Source: JAIBJN01 sp963839745 (GTDB lineage Bacteria; Actinomycetota; Thermoleophilia; Gaiellales; Gaiellaceae). Taken from it: 64,000 nucleotides of DNA. How positions within the stretch are numbered: the stretch's first letter is position 1; each line of letters starts with the position of its first letter. The notes under the pieces are model-generated. The model did no database searches. It saw nothing but the letters and a program-made list of their open reading frames with translations, and was not told the origin of the DNA. This document shows, in pieces, positions 18,095 through 26,814 of this stretch. The stretch is taken from NCBI GenBank assembly GCA_963839745.1, contig CAWIWC010000010.1, positions 124,001 through 188,000 of the forward strand, given 5' to 3'. A program made the translations under genes and the position numbers.

Positions 18095-19761
18095 CCGTCC
18101 TCGCGAAGCCGCTTCAGCGCCTCCTCTGCCGTGACGAAGTTGCGGCCGGCGTCCCCGATCTCCAGCTCGGCGCTCAGCTGCTGGACGCGCAGCGTCGCCT
18201 CGAGGAACGACTCGGCATCGCCGACGGGCTCCAGCGTGCGGACGATCAGGAACGGGCCGAACGCGCGCGCCTCGAACTCGGCCCCGGGCGAGCGCAGCGG
18301 GATGTCGAGGCGGACCCGGTCCTGGTCGAGCTCGTCCGAGGCGTCGAGCACCCAGACACCTCGGCCCAGCGGCTCGTCCACGTCCTCGAGCGCGTCGAGC
18401 GCCAGCTTCGGGTCGGCCCGCGGGATGAAGATGTCGCCGAACGGCGCCCCCTTCTCCCAGGCGTCCAGGTAAGTGGGCTCGAAGCCGAGGAGGACGTCGT
18501 CGGCCCGCCCGGTGGCTGCGAGCCACTCGGCCGCGTCCTCGCGCGCTTCCGTCCGGCTCTCGGGCTCGCCGGTGTAGAGCCACCGCGTCCGGTCGAGCCC
18601 CCAGGCGACCTCGAGGACGACGAGCACCACGAGGGCGGCGGCGACCAGCGGCGGGCCGGCCCGGCCGGCGCCTGCCGCGAGCCACCGCAGCCCGAGCACG
18701 AACAGCATGGCCGTGAAGGGCAGGACGAAGATGAGGTGCCGCGTCTCCAGCGACGCTCCCGCGCCGGAGCGGGCGGCGACCAGCGCGACGACGGGAACGG
18801 CCGCGATCGCAGCGGTGAGGATCGCGGGCTCCGGCCGCGTCCCCGCCAGGACGACGAAGCCGACCGTGCACACGACCGCGATCGGGAGCGCGACCCAGAA
18901 CCAGCCCGCGGTGAAGTCGCCCAGGACGTCCCAGAGGTAGTCGACGACGTCGACCGGCGAGCCGAGCTCCGAGCCGCTGCCCGACCCGAGGCCCACCTCG
19001 AAGCGCGACGCGAGCACGAAGTACGTCCGCCAGAGCGGGCCTGCGAGCACGACGACGGCGGCGAGCGCGATCAGCGGCGAGCGCAGCGGCAGCGGGCGCC
19101 GAAGACGGAGCACGGCGACGTAGGCGACCTGCGCGGCGAGGACGAGCACGCCGTAGGGCTGCGCCGCGAGGAGCGCGAGGGTCGCCGCCGCCCAGGCCGC
19201 CCAACGGCCGCGCGTGCTCCGCTCGAGCGCACGCAGCAGCAAGAGGATCGAGAGCGCGCTGGTGAAGAGGAAGAGGCTGTACATCCGCGCGTAGATGCCG
19301 TGGTAGAGCATCGTCCAGCTCGCCGCGGTGACGACCGATGCGAGCAGAGCCGTCCGGCGATCGGACAGCCGGGCCACGACCGCCGCGGCCACCGGAATGC
19401 TCGCGACGGCGAAGGCGACCGAGATCAGCCGGAGACTCGTCAGACCCGGGTCGACCTGTCCGACGAGGTACGCGAGGAGGTAGTGGAGCGGCGCTCCGCC
19501 GCGCTCGCCGAGGACGGTCTCGAGCACCTCGCCGAGGCTCCCGTGGCTGATGAAGAACGCGAGGACTTCGTCCTCGTTCGGAGGCAGCGCGTGGAGGCGC
19601 AAGAGCAGGAATGCACCGAGCCCGACGGCGACCGCCCCGACCCCGACCCAGAAGCCGTCGCCGGCCCACGAGAAGGCTCTGCCGCGCCTGGGAGAGGCTG
19701 GCACTCCGGCGTCGCGAGTGCCGGGAGCCCCCGACCCCCCTGCTAGCATCTCCCCCTGCAA
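18091..19761 (-). CDS. GT-C glycosyltransferase (PMT/ArnT-like, family 39-type) membrane protein
   Basis: About 556 aa. About eleven membrane helices fill residues 32-395, followed by an extracytoplasmic domain (about 400-556). The first external loop has LPPNEDEVLAFF, with the acidic pair expected for the catalytic site of GT-C enzymes using polyprenyl-phosphate sugars. HYLLAYLVGQVDPGLTSLRL and YARMYSLFLF are also typical. The sugar and acceptor are unknown; cell envelope glycan or protein glycosylation is likely. ATG 19761 is used; ATG 19749 is a possible later start. The stop lies in the hairpin at 18066-18094. Confidence 0.75.
   Translation of the reverse strand: MQGEMLAGGSGAPGTRDAGVPASPRRGRAFSWAGDGFWVGVGAVAVGLGAFLLLRLHALPPNEDEVLAFFISHGSLGEVLETVLGERGGAPLHYLLAYLVGQVDPGLTSLRLISVAFAVASIPVAAAVVARLSDRRTALLASVVTAASWTMLYHGIYARMYSLFLFTSALSILLLLRALERSTRGRWAAWAAATLALLAAQPYGVLVLAAQVAYVAVLRLRRPLPLRSPLIALAAVVVLAGPLWRTYFVLASRFEVGLGSGSGSELGSPVDVVDYLWDVLGDFTAGWFWVALPIAVVCTVGFVVLAGTRPEPAILTAAIAAVPVVALVAARSGAGASLETRHLIFVLPFTAMLFVLGLRWLAAGAGRAGPPLVAAALVVLVVLEVAWGLDRTRWLYTGEPESRTEAREDAAEWLAATGRADDVLLGFEPTYLDAWEKGAPFGDIFIPRADPKLALDALEDVDEPLGRGVWVLDASDELDQDRVRLDIPLRSPGAEFEARAFGPFLIVRTLEPVGDAESFLEATLRVQQLSAELEIGDAGRNFVTAEEALKRLREDG
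19741..19748 (+). promoter_or_regulatory. TGCTAGCAT extended -10 of the zinc-ribbon gene
   Basis: TG-C-TAGCAT reads as an extended -10 for the gene starting at 19779, giving a leader of about 24 nt. The 8-bp core TGCTAGCA is identical to the palindromes at the RHH-Ino1 start, so either reading is possible. Confidence 0.35.
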
Positions 19762-19778
19762 AGGGCGGCCTTTCTCCG

Positions 19779-20060
19779 ATGCCTACTTACGAATACCGAT
19801 GCCCCAAGGGGCACACGTTCGAACTCTTTCAGCGGATGTCCGATCCGCCTGCCGAAACATGCCAGATCTGCGGTGAGGGCCCCGTCACGAAGGTGCTGTA
19901 CCCGGCCGCGATTCACTTCAAGGGCTCAGGCTTCTACTCGACGGACTACGGCCGGGGCAACAAGCGCCCGGCGGCCAAGGAGACCTCGGACGGCGGCGGC
20001 GACTCCGGCGAGAAGTCGAGCGACAAGCCGGAGCCGAAGGCGAAGGCCGCCGAGTCCTAG
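19779..20060 (+). CDS. FmdB-family zinc-ribbon protein
   Basis: 93 aa. MPTYEYRCPKGHTFELFQRM and then CQICGEGPVTKVLYPAAIHF give the FmdB zinc ribbon, with one canonical CxxC pair (CQIC) and Cys8 of the YRCPKGH segment, followed by the conserved GSGFYSTDY. The last 35 residues are Lys/Glu/Ser-rich and disordered. Family members are proposed regulators; the exact role is unknown. ATG 19779 is the family's usual start. Confidence 0.88.
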   Translation: MPTYEYRCPKGHTFELFQRMSDPPAETCQICGEGPVTKVLYPAAIHFKGSGFYSTDYGRGNKRPAAKETSDGGGDSGEKSSDKPEPKAKAAES

Positions 20061-20065
20061 CGGAC

Positions 20066-21238
20066 TCAGCCGCTTCTCCCCACCCTGCAGCCCGGCCCGA
20101 ACGGACCAGACCCCGGCGGAGGCGGCTGCGGCGCGGAATCTCCCGTGACCATGGCGATCACGGACGCGTTCTCCTCGCTGCCGATGATGACCGACTGCCC
20201 GTCGATGTCGGCGATCTGTCCTCCGAGGCGGCAGCGGAGCTCGCCGCTCGACGGCATTCGCTTCACGACCCAGCCGAGCTGCAGGAGCTGGTTCGCCGAC
20301 ATGTCGGTGGCGAGCGGCGCCACGAGGTCGTCGCCGATGAAGGGCATGCGCACGAACGTCCCGAGGCTCGTGATCTCGTCCATCATCGCCTGGAGCACGG
20401 CCTGCTGGCGCTCGCCGCGCGTGATGTCGCTCTCGGCCGGGTTGAGCTGGTTCTGACGAATGCGCGAGTAGATCAGCGCACGGCGCCCATCCATATGCTG
20501 CACGCCCTTGGCAAAGCGCCAGCCGTCCCAGCGGTCGCAGCGCGCCTGGGTCGGGTACGGGCACTCGAACTTGTTCGAGAGGATCGGCGCCGGCACATTG
20601 ATCGTGACGCCGCCGAGGGCGTCGATCACCTCCTTGAACTTGGAGAAGTCGACGACCATCACGTGGTTGATCGGGATGCCTGTTAGCGACTGAACGGTCC
20701 GGATCGCGAGGGTCGGGCCGCCGAAGGCGTAGGCCGCGTTGACCTTGTCCGGGCCGCGCCCCGGGATGTCCACTCGGAGGTCGCGCGGGATCGAGAGCAG
20801 CGCCATGCGGTGCTCGTCGGGGTCGGTGCGCACGAGCATCATCGCGTCGGAGCGGAACGGCCCGGTGCGGTTCGGCCCCTCGTCGGTGCCGAGGACGAGG
20901 ATCGTCGAGGGGTTCGAGAGGACGAGCCCGTCCTGCGGCGCGAGCACCCGATACGCGCGGGAGTCGAGCCGCGCGTTCGCCTCCTTGACGCCGCTCCGGA
21001 AGGCCAGATATCCGAGCACGGCCCAGACCATGGAGACCAGGAGGATGATCAGGAGGACGATGACCGCGATCCGCAGCCAGCGCCGCTTGCGCCGTGGCCG
21101 GACCGTCTTCGACGGGCGGGCATAGGGATCCTCGCCGTCCGTCCCACGCGCGGCCCGTCCGCGAGGAGCCGCCTTCGGGACGGGCCCCTTGGCCCGCCCA
21201 CCTCGATACACGCGGTACGGCTTGTCCTTCGACGCCAC
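20066..21238 (-). CDS. LytR-CpsA-Psr (LCP) family phosphotransferase
   Basis: 390 aa. A basic cytosolic N-terminus (1-53), one membrane helix (about 54-79, LRIAVIVLLIILLVSMVWAV), then the LCP domain outside. LCP motifs: LVLGTDEGPNRTGPFRSDAM, SIPRDLRVDIPGRGPDKVNA with the pyrophosphate-binding Arg residues, INHVMVVDFSKFKEVIDALGG, and RRALIYSRIRQN. LCP proteins attach lipid-linked glycans or teichoic acids to peptidoglycan. The tail is Pro/Gly-rich. It converges with the zinc-ribbon gene and is divergent from the ROK kinase. Confidence 0.92.
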   Translation of the reverse strand: MASKDKPYRVYRGGRAKGPVPKAAPRGRAARGTDGEDPYARPSKTVRPRRKRRWLRIAVIVLLIILLVSMVWAVLGYLAFRSGVKEANARLDSRAYRVLAPQDGLVLSNPSTILVLGTDEGPNRTGPFRSDAMMLVRTDPDEHRMALLSIPRDLRVDIPGRGPDKVNAAYAFGGPTLAIRTVQSLTGIPINHVMVVDFSKFKEVIDALGGVTINVPAPILSNKFECPYPTQARCDRWDGWRFAKGVQHMDGRRALIYSRIRQNQLNPAESDITRGERQQAVLQAMMDEITSLGTFVRMPFIGDDLVAPLATDMSANQLLQLGWVVKRMPSSGELRCRLGGQIADIDGQSVIIGSEENASVIAMVTGDSAPQPPPPGSGPFGPGCRVGRSG

Positions 21239-21267
21239 AGCGACCGAGTATCGTAGCCAGACGCCGA

Positions 21268-22239
21268 ATGAAGGCTCCGCACGTCATCGCGGTCGATCTT
21301 GGCGGGACGAAGCTGGCGGCCGGGCTCGTAGACCGCGAGGGGGCCGTCCTGAACCGCACCGTCGAGCGCACCGACCTCTCGGGCGAGGAGGCTCTCCTCG
21401 CTCAGCTCGAGCGCGTCATCGACGCCGTCGCCGTCGAGGGCTTCTCCGCGCTCGGCGTGGGCGTCCCATCCACGATCGACCAGCGCACCGGACGTGCAGT
21501 GACGTCCGTGAACATCCCGCTCGCCGCGGTCGATCTGCGCGACCGCCTTGAGGCCCGCTTCGGCGTCTCGGTGATGATCGAGAACGACGGCAACGCCGCG
21601 GCCGTGGCCGAGCATCGCCTCGGCGCGGGCCGGGGGTTCCAGCAGATGATCATGCTCACGCTCGGCACCGGTGTCGGTGGAGGCCTGATCCTCGACGGGC
21701 GCCTCTACCGCGGCGCCGTCGGCGCGGCGGGGGAGCTCGGTCACATCACGATCGACGTCGACGGCCCACCGTGCCAGGGCGCCTGCCCCGGGCGCGGCCA
21801 CCTGGAGGCGCTGGCCTCGGGCCTCGCGGCCGACGAGCTCGCTGCGGCGGCGGCGGCCGAGCGGCCGGACGGCGACCTCGGCCGGGCGGCGGCGGCCGGA
21901 CGGGTCGTCGACGCGAAGCTTGCGGTCGAGCTGGCCGCCGAGGGCGACGGGGACGCGAAGGACGTGCTCGACCACGTCGGCTTCCACCTCGGGGTCGGCA
22001 TCGCCTCGTACGTGAACGTCTTCAACCCGGAAGTCGTCGTCATCGGCGGGGGCTTCGCGGAGGCCGGGGAGCTCCTCCTCGAGCCGGCGCGCAGGGTGGT
22101 CGCCGAGCGCGCGCTCTCGCCGTCCCGGGACGAGGTGGAAATCGTCCTGGCCGAGCTCGGAAGCGCGGCCGGGCTGGTCGGAGCCGGCCTCGTGGCCTTC
22201 GAGGCGCTGGACGTCGGTGAGGTGCCCGTCTCGCCCTGA
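21268..22239 (+). CDS. ROK-family sugar kinase, probable glucokinase
   Basis: 323 aa. IAVDLGGTKLAAGLVDREG is the phosphate-binding loop, ENDGNAAAVAEHRLGAG carries the catalytic Asp, MLTLGTGVGGGLILDGRLY the second glycine loop. The zinc motif begins GELGHI and continues CQGACPGRGHLEALASG, the variant common in actinobacterial glucokinases. No HTH domain, so it is a kinase and not a repressor. ATG 21268 is the natural start; upstream codons in frame are antisense to the LCP gene. rsmI follows after 6 bp. Confidence 0.88.
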   Translation: MKAPHVIAVDLGGTKLAAGLVDREGAVLNRTVERTDLSGEEALLAQLERVIDAVAVEGFSALGVGVPSTIDQRTGRAVTSVNIPLAAVDLRDRLEARFGVSVMIENDGNAAAVAEHRLGAGRGFQQMIMLTLGTGVGGGLILDGRLYRGAVGAAGELGHITIDVDGPPCQGACPGRGHLEALASGLAADELAAAAAAERPDGDLGRAAAAGRVVDAKLAVELAAEGDGDAKDVLDHVGFHLGVGIASYVNVFNPEVVVIGGGFAEAGELLLEPARRVVAERALSPSRDEVEIVLAELGSAAGLVGAGLVAFEALDVGEVPVSP

Positions 22240-22245
22240 GCGGGC

Positions 22246-23064
22246 GTGCGGGGCGACATGCCGCTCGTCCTCTGCCCGACGCCGATCGGGAACCTCGAGG
22301 ACGTGACGTTGCGGGCGCTGCGGGAGTTGGGGGAAGCCGATCTCGTCCTCTGCGAGGACACGCGCCGCACGAGGATCCTGCTCGACCGGCACGGGATCTC
22401 GGCCCGCCTCCTCTCCTTCCACCGCCACAACGAGGCGCGCCGGACGGAAGAAGTGCTGCCGCGGTTGGAAGCGGGTGAGCGGATCGCGGTCGCGAGCGAC
22501 GCCGGCCTGCCGGGGGTGAACGACCCGGGCGCGGGGCTCGTCGCCGCGGCGCTCGAGCGCGGCCTGCCGGTGACGGTCCTGCCCGGTCCCAGCGCGGTCG
22601 AGACAGCGCTCGTCGCCAGCGGACTCCTCGGCGAGCGCTACGTGTTCCTCGGCTATCTCCCGCGGACGCGCGCCGGCCTCGAGCGGCTCTGGCAGGAGTC
22701 GCGGGCCTGGACGTGGCCCGCCGTGGCCTTCGAGTCGCCCCGCCGCCTGCCGGCCAGCCTCGCAAGCCTCGCCGAGGCCGACCCGGACCGACCCGTCGCC
22801 GTCTGCCGCGAGCTGACGAAGCGCTTCGAGGAGGTCGTGCGTGGAGCGGCGCGCGAGGTCGCCGAGCGGTTCGCGGAGCCTCCGAAGGGAGAGGTCACGG
22901 TCGTCATCGGCGCCGCTCAGGAGTCGGCCGGTGTGGACGAGGACGCCGCGTTCGAGGCGCTCGAGACGCTCCTCGCGGCCGGCGCCTCGCGGCGCGGCGC
23001 GGCCGACGTCGTCGCCCGGCTCACCGGCGTTCCGCGCAACCGCCTGTACCGCGGCTCGCTCTAG
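22246..23064 (+). CDS. rsmI: 16S rRNA (cytidine-1402-2'-O)-methyltransferase RsmI
   Basis: 272 aa. Tetrapyrrole-methylase fold: MPLVLCPTPIGNLEDVTLRA, LCEDTRRTRILLDRHGI, SFHRHNE, ASDAGLPGVNDPG and VLPGPSAVETALVASGL are all RsmI hallmarks. It methylates the ribose of C1402 in the decoding centre. The C-terminal part (235-272) ends in the RsmI helix domain. ATG 22258 fits family N-termini; GTG 22246 would add four residues. Read with the ROK gene, 6 bp apart. Confidence 0.93.
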   Translation: MRGDMPLVLCPTPIGNLEDVTLRALRELGEADLVLCEDTRRTRILLDRHGISARLLSFHRHNEARRTEEVLPRLEAGERIAVASDAGLPGVNDPGAGLVAAALERGLPVTVLPGPSAVETALVASGLLGERYVFLGYLPRTRAGLERLWQESRAWTWPAVAFESPRRLPASLASLAEADPDRPVAVCRELTKRFEEVVRGAAREVAERFAEPPKGEVTVVIGAAQESAGVDEDAAFEALETLLAAGASRRGAADVVARLTGVPRNRLYRGSL

Positions 23065-23084
23065 GCTCGGACGTGTCGTCGGCG

Positions 23085-23114
23085 TTGACAACGTCCGACC
23101 CTGCCTGCTAGCCT
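23085..23114 (+). promoter_or_regulatory. Promoter of the M23 peptidase gene
   Basis: Perfect -35 TTGACA (23085-23090) and -10 TAGCCT (23109-23114) with an 18-bp spacer. Start would be near 23121, inside the 15-bp inverted repeat CCGTT-GACAT-AACGG (23119-23133), which could be an operator. AGGAGG precedes ATG 23150. Confidence 0.7.
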
Positions 23115-23149
23115 TTCGCCGTTGACATAACGGACAACAGGAGGCAGGA

Positions 23150-24415
23150 ATGAAACGCGTGGTCGCCCTGCTTCCGGTCCTGATCGCGTTCCAGGTAGGC
23201 GCGCCGCCCGCACTCGCCTGGACCTGGCCCGCCGACGGGCCGGTGCTACGACCCTTCGTCCTCGGGGACGACCCTTACGCCGCGGCGCAGCATCGCGGCG
23301 TCGATATCGCCTCGCCCTCGGGCGGGCTCGTCCGGGCGCCCGCGTCGGGCGTCGTCTCGTTCGCAGGGGCCGTGCCGGGCGGCGGCCGCACGGTGACGAT
23401 CCAGACCGCCGACGGCTACTCGGTCACTCTCGTCCATCTCGGCGGCATCGGGGTCGAGCGCGGCCAGGAGCTCGCCGAAGGTGCCGGCGTCGGCACGGCG
23501 GGCCCTTCTGGCGACGCGGAGCACGCCGAGCCGTACGTCCATCTGGGCGTTCGCGTGACCGCCGATCCGACCGGCTACGTGGACCCGCTCGGATTGCTCC
23601 CGGCCCGCGAAGCGCCGCCGTCCCCGTCGCCTGCCCCTCCCGCGGAGCAGGTGCCGGAAGCCCCGCCCGCGTCGCCGCCGTCGCCCGAGACGCCGGGGGT
23701 CCCGGCGCCTGCGCCTCACCAGCCCGCGCCTGCGCCGGAGCTCCCGGCTCGCGCTCCGGTTGCCGCTGCCGCGCAGGGCCCGCCGGTGCCCGCGCCGTCG
23801 GCCGAGGGTCCGGCCGTGCCGGTCGCGTCGGGCGAGCGGGCGCAAGCGGCCGAGCCCCGCGCCGAGATCGGACGGGCTCGCCCCAGGATCGAGAGGTCGC
23901 TCGAGCGCGGGTTCGGGCTTGCGGCGACCGGTGCGTCGAACGCGCGGAACCGCGGGCACCGCGCCCCGGAGGCCGCGAGCAGTGCCGACGTGGAAGGTGG
24001 CCGGAGCGGCCTGCTGCTCGGCGGAGGCTTAACGGCTCTGGGCAGCGCCGCCCTGGGCGCGCTGGTGCTAGCCCGTCGCCGTCGCGATCTCGGCTGCGCA
24101 CGAGGCGCAGACGCTGCGCCCTCGGTGCTCGGCGACGGTGCGCGTCGAGCCGCAGAAGACGCACCCGTCCCGGGGGCGGCTGAGGAGAATGGTCTGGTCG
24201 CGAACGGAGATTTCGAGCGCGTCGCGCTCGGTGAGCCCGAATCGCTTCCGGATCTCGATCGGGATCACGATCCGGCCGAGCTCGTCCAGGTGCCGGATGA
24301 TCCCGGTTGTCGTCCTCCCGCCGCGGCTTCGAGTCGACGCTTCCATCAGGTGGTTCCTCGACCTCCTCGTCACCGTCGCCGAACCGCACTTCCTGCGGCC
24401 CGCCCGATCCGATGA
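23150..24415 (+). CDS. M23-family peptidase-like secreted or membrane-anchored protein
   Basis: 421 aa as read. Signal peptide 1-24, cut after ALA. Residues 25-150 are a LytM/M23 fold: HRGVDIASPSGGLVRAPASG and YVHLGVRV give the first His-Asp and last HxH-like metal ligands (the final motif reads HLG, so activity is uncertain). A 100-residue Pro/Ala-rich linker follows, then a membrane helix with RRRR (about 286-306). After that the frame is fully antisense to the abrB-like gene and shows no protein-like pattern, so the real end may be near 24076. A strong promoter is seen upstream. Confidence 0.7.
   Translation: MKRVVALLPVLIAFQVGAPPALAWTWPADGPVLRPFVLGDDPYAAAQHRGVDIASPSGGLVRAPASGVVSFAGAVPGGGRTVTIQTADGYSVTLVHLGGIGVERGQELAEGAGVGTAGPSGDAEHAEPYVHLGVRVTADPTGYVDPLGLLPAREAPPSPSPAPPAEQVPEAPPASPPSPETPGVPAPAPHQPAPAPELPARAPVAAAAQGPPVPAPSAEGPAVPVASGERAQAAEPRAEIGRARPRIERSLERGFGLAATGASNARNRGHRAPEAASSADVEGGRSGLLLGGGLTALGSAALGALVLARRRRDLGCARGADAAPSVLGDGARRAAEDAPVPGAAEENGLVANGDFERVALGEPESLPDLDRDHDPAELVQVPDDPGCRPPAAASSRRFHQVVPRPPRHRRRTALPAARPIR
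24068..24346 (-). CDS. AbrB/SpoVT-type regulator with C-terminal zinc ribbon
   Basis: 92 aa from ATG 24346. TGIIRHLDELGRIVIPIEIR followed by KRFGLTERDALEISV is the swapped-hairpin AbrB DNA-binding fold. The end has CVFCGSTRTVAEHRGRSVCA then SC, two CxxC pairs that should bind zinc, as in Firmicutes AbrB paralogues. ATG 24346 has GAGG 9 nt upstream; GTG 24373 adds nine residues. The whole gene lies antisense inside the M23 reading frame, and is divergent from metG. Confidence 0.8.
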   Translation of the reverse strand: MEASTRSRGGRTTTGIIRHLDELGRIVIPIEIRKRFGLTERDALEISVRDQTILLSRPRDGCVFCGSTRTVAEHRGRSVCASCAAEIATATG

Positions 24416-24485
24416 CTCGTTGTCCTCAGTCAGTTCCCTTCTGCGACGGCCTCAAACCGAAGGCCTGGCGGGAGAAAGCGCTCCG

Positions 24486-24491
24486 TATGAT
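24486..24491 (+). promoter_or_regulatory. -10 TATGAT, leaderless start of metG
   Basis: TATGAT matches consensus at 5 of 6 bases and ends 8 nt before GTG 24500. No Shine-Dalgarno of normal spacing is present. Confidence 0.5.
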
Positions 24492-24499
24492 GGGCGGCG

Positions 24500-26023
24500 G
24501 TGGGCTTCTACATCACCACGCCGATCTACTACGTCAACGCGACGCCCCATATCGGGCACGCGTACACGACGATCGCGGCCGACATCATCGCCCGCCACCG
24601 GCGTCAGCGCGGGGAGGACACGTTCTTCCTCACGGGCACGGACGAGCACGGGTCGAACATCCCCCGGGTCGCGGAAGAAGCTGGCCTCGATCTCCAGGAG
24701 TTCGTCGACCGGAACGCAGCCGCCTTCCGCGAGATGACCCTCAAGGTCAACGCCTCGAACGACTTCTTCATCAGGACGACCGACCCGCGCCATGGAGAGC
24801 GCGTCGGGGAGTTTCTCCAGCGGATCTACGAGCGCGGGGACATCTACGAGGGCGTCTACTCGGGGCTCTACTGCAGCCGTTGCGAGGCCTTCTACACCGA
24901 GGCGGAGCTCGTGGACGGTCTCTGCCCGCAGCACGGGATCCCGCCGGAGTTCGTCGAGGAGAAGAACTACTTCTTTCGGCTCTCCGCCTACGCAGAGCCG
25001 TTGCTCCGCCTCTTCGACGAGCGGCCGGACATCGTCCTGCCGGGCTTCCGGTACAACGAGGCGAGGAGATTTGTCGAGCAGGGTCTCGACGACATCAGCG
25101 TCAGCCGGGCCTCCCAGCGCTGGGGCGTTCCCGTCCCGTGGGACACCAGCCAGGTCGTGTACGTCTGGGTCGACGCTCTCATCAACTACTGGAGCGCCCT
25201 CGCCTTCGCGCGGGAGGACGAGGACCTCCGGCCGCGCTACTGGCCTGAGGTCCGGCACTTCCTCGCGAAGGACATCCTCAAGTTCCACTGCGTGATCTGG
25301 CCGGCGCTCCTCCTCGCTGCGGGGCTCGAGGTGCCCAAGCAGCTGTTCGTCCACGGCTACCTGCTGATGGACGACCGGAAGATGTCGAAGTCGATCGGGA
25401 ACGTCATCGACCCGCTCGCCCTCATCGACGTCTACGGCGTCGACCCCGTGCGCTTCTATCTGTTCCGCGTAGCCACGTTCGGGCAGGACGGGAGCATCTC
25501 GGTCGACGGGCTGCACGAGCGCTACGAGCGCGAGCTCGGGAACGACCTCGGCAATCTCCTCTCGCGGACGACGGCCATGATCGCGCGCTACCGGGAGGGC
25601 CGGCTGCGCGAGGCGGCGGTCTCGGCGGAGCTTGCGGCAGACATCGACCGGGTCGGCGGCGAGGTCGCCGCGCGGCTGGACGTGTTCGACATCACGGGTG
25701 CGCTCGAGGTCGTGTGGGAGCTGGTCCGGCGCCTCAACCGCCACGTCGAGCAGTCCGCGCCCTGGGAGCTCGCGAAGGACGAGGCGCGCTCCGAGGATCT
25801 CGACCGGGTGCTCTTCGAGCTCGCCGACGGCCTCCGCGCTGTCGCGGTCGCTCTGGCCGGGTTCGTGCCCGAGACGTCCCAGCGTGTCCTGGCTGCACTC
25901 GGGCAGCCGGAGGATGTCTCGTGGGAGCTCGTCGCGGCCGGCAAGACGGTGGCGAGCGAAGGGGTCGAGCCGGCGCCGCCGCTCTTTCCCCGCGTGGACC
26001 CGCCCACGGCGGCTGCGGCGTGA
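24500..26023 (+). CDS. metG: Methionyl-tRNA synthetase
   Basis: 507 aa. Class I synthetase charging tRNA-Met. PHIGHAYT is the HIGH motif (16-19), DRKMSKSIGN the KMSKS loop, and YCSRCEAFYTEAELV with a later CPQHG is the connective zinc-knuckle region, with three Cys visible. The anticodon-binding helical domain (about 360-490) follows. No C-terminal EMAP dimerisation domain, the short form seen in many actinobacteria. GTG start with leaderless promoter. It leads metG-tatD-rsmA-ispE. Confidence 0.97.
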   Translation: MGFYITTPIYYVNATPHIGHAYTTIAADIIARHRRQRGEDTFFLTGTDEHGSNIPRVAEEAGLDLQEFVDRNAAAFREMTLKVNASNDFFIRTTDPRHGERVGEFLQRIYERGDIYEGVYSGLYCSRCEAFYTEAELVDGLCPQHGIPPEFVEEKNYFFRLSAYAEPLLRLFDERPDIVLPGFRYNEARRFVEQGLDDISVSRASQRWGVPVPWDTSQVVYVWVDALINYWSALAFAREDEDLRPRYWPEVRHFLAKDILKFHCVIWPALLLAAGLEVPKQLFVHGYLLMDDRKMSKSIGNVIDPLALIDVYGVDPVRFYLFRVATFGQDGSISVDGLHERYERELGNDLGNLLSRTTAMIARYREGRLREAAVSAELAADIDRVGGEVAARLDVFDITGALEVVWELVRRLNRHVEQSAPWELAKDEARSEDLDRVLFELADGLRAVAVALAGFVPETSQRVLAALGQPEDVSWELVAAGKTVASEGVEPAPPLFPRVDPPTAAAA

Positions 26024-26054
26024 ATCTGGTCGGCGCGAGGCCGTTCGCCGGCCC

Positions 26055-26804
26055 GTGATCGACACGCACGCCCACCTCGACGCGTTCGAGGATCCGGCGG
26101 AGATTCTCGGGCGCGCGCGCGAGGCCGGGGTCGGGCGCGTGATCACGGTGGGGACGACGGTCGAGTCCTGCCGCGCGAGCCTCCAGCTCTGCGAGCAGCA
26201 CGACGGTGTGTTCGCGGCCCTCGGGCTGCACCCGCACGAAGCGGGCGGCGTCAGCGAGCAAGATCTCGACGACCTGCGGGAGCTGCTCGCTCACCCCAAG
26301 GCCCTCGCGGTCGGCGAGACCGGGCTCGACTACTACCGCGACCTGGCGCCCCGCGACCTCCAGGCCGAGTCGTTCCGGGCCCAGGCGGAGCTCGCCGTCG
26401 AGCTCGCGAAGCCGGTCGTCGTCCATACGCGCGCCGCGGACGAGGACACCGTGGCCACTCTGCGTGCGCTGCCTCAGGAGACACCCGTCGTGCTGCATTG
26501 CTTCTCGTCGGCCGCTCTCCTCGAGCCGGCGCTCGAGCACGGCTGGTACGTCTCGTTCGCGGGGAACCTCACCTACCCGAAGGCGCCGGAGCTCAGGTGG
26601 GCGGCGGCGCGCGTGCCCGCGGACAGGCTCCTCCTCGAGACGGACTGCCCGTACCTCGCGCCCCAGGCGGTTCGCGGGAAGCGGAACGAGCCTGCGTACG
26701 TCGTGCACACGCTCGCGGTGGCGGCGGAGGCGCGCGGGGCGGAGGTCGACGCGCTCGAGACCCAGGTCGAGGCCAACGCGGCCGCGGTGTTCGGCCTGCC
26801 GTGA
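26055..26804 (+). CDS. TatD-family metal-dependent deoxyribonuclease
   Basis: 249 aa. TIM-barrel hydrolase. IDTHAHLDAF starts the barrel with the HxH metal pair; GLHPHEA, GETGLDYYRDLAPRDLQAES, VVVHTRAADEDT, LHCFSS and ETDCPYLAP hold the remaining metal ligands and active-site residues in the expected order. TatD proteins are 3'-5' DNA exonucleases. GTG 26055 is the family start. The order metG-tatD-rsmA-ispE is conserved in actinobacteria. Confidence 0.93.
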   Translation: MIDTHAHLDAFEDPAEILGRAREAGVGRVITVGTTVESCRASLQLCEQHDGVFAALGLHPHEAGGVSEQDLDDLRELLAHPKALAVGETGLDYYRDLAPRDLQAESFRAQAELAVELAKPVVVHTRAADEDTVATLRALPQETPVVLHCFSSAALLEPALEHGWYVSFAGNLTYPKAPELRWAAARVPADRLLLETDCPYLAPQAVRGKRNEPAYVVHTLAVAAEARGAEVDALETQVEANAAAVFGLP

Positions 26805-26814
26805 CCGACGCGCG

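Noticed and set aside
23876..24076. LAATG followed by a membrane helix and RRRR in the M23 protein as a sortase signal
   Set aside because: The motif is about 45 residues before the helix, while sorting signals have it directly adjacent. It reads better as a simple C-terminal anchor.
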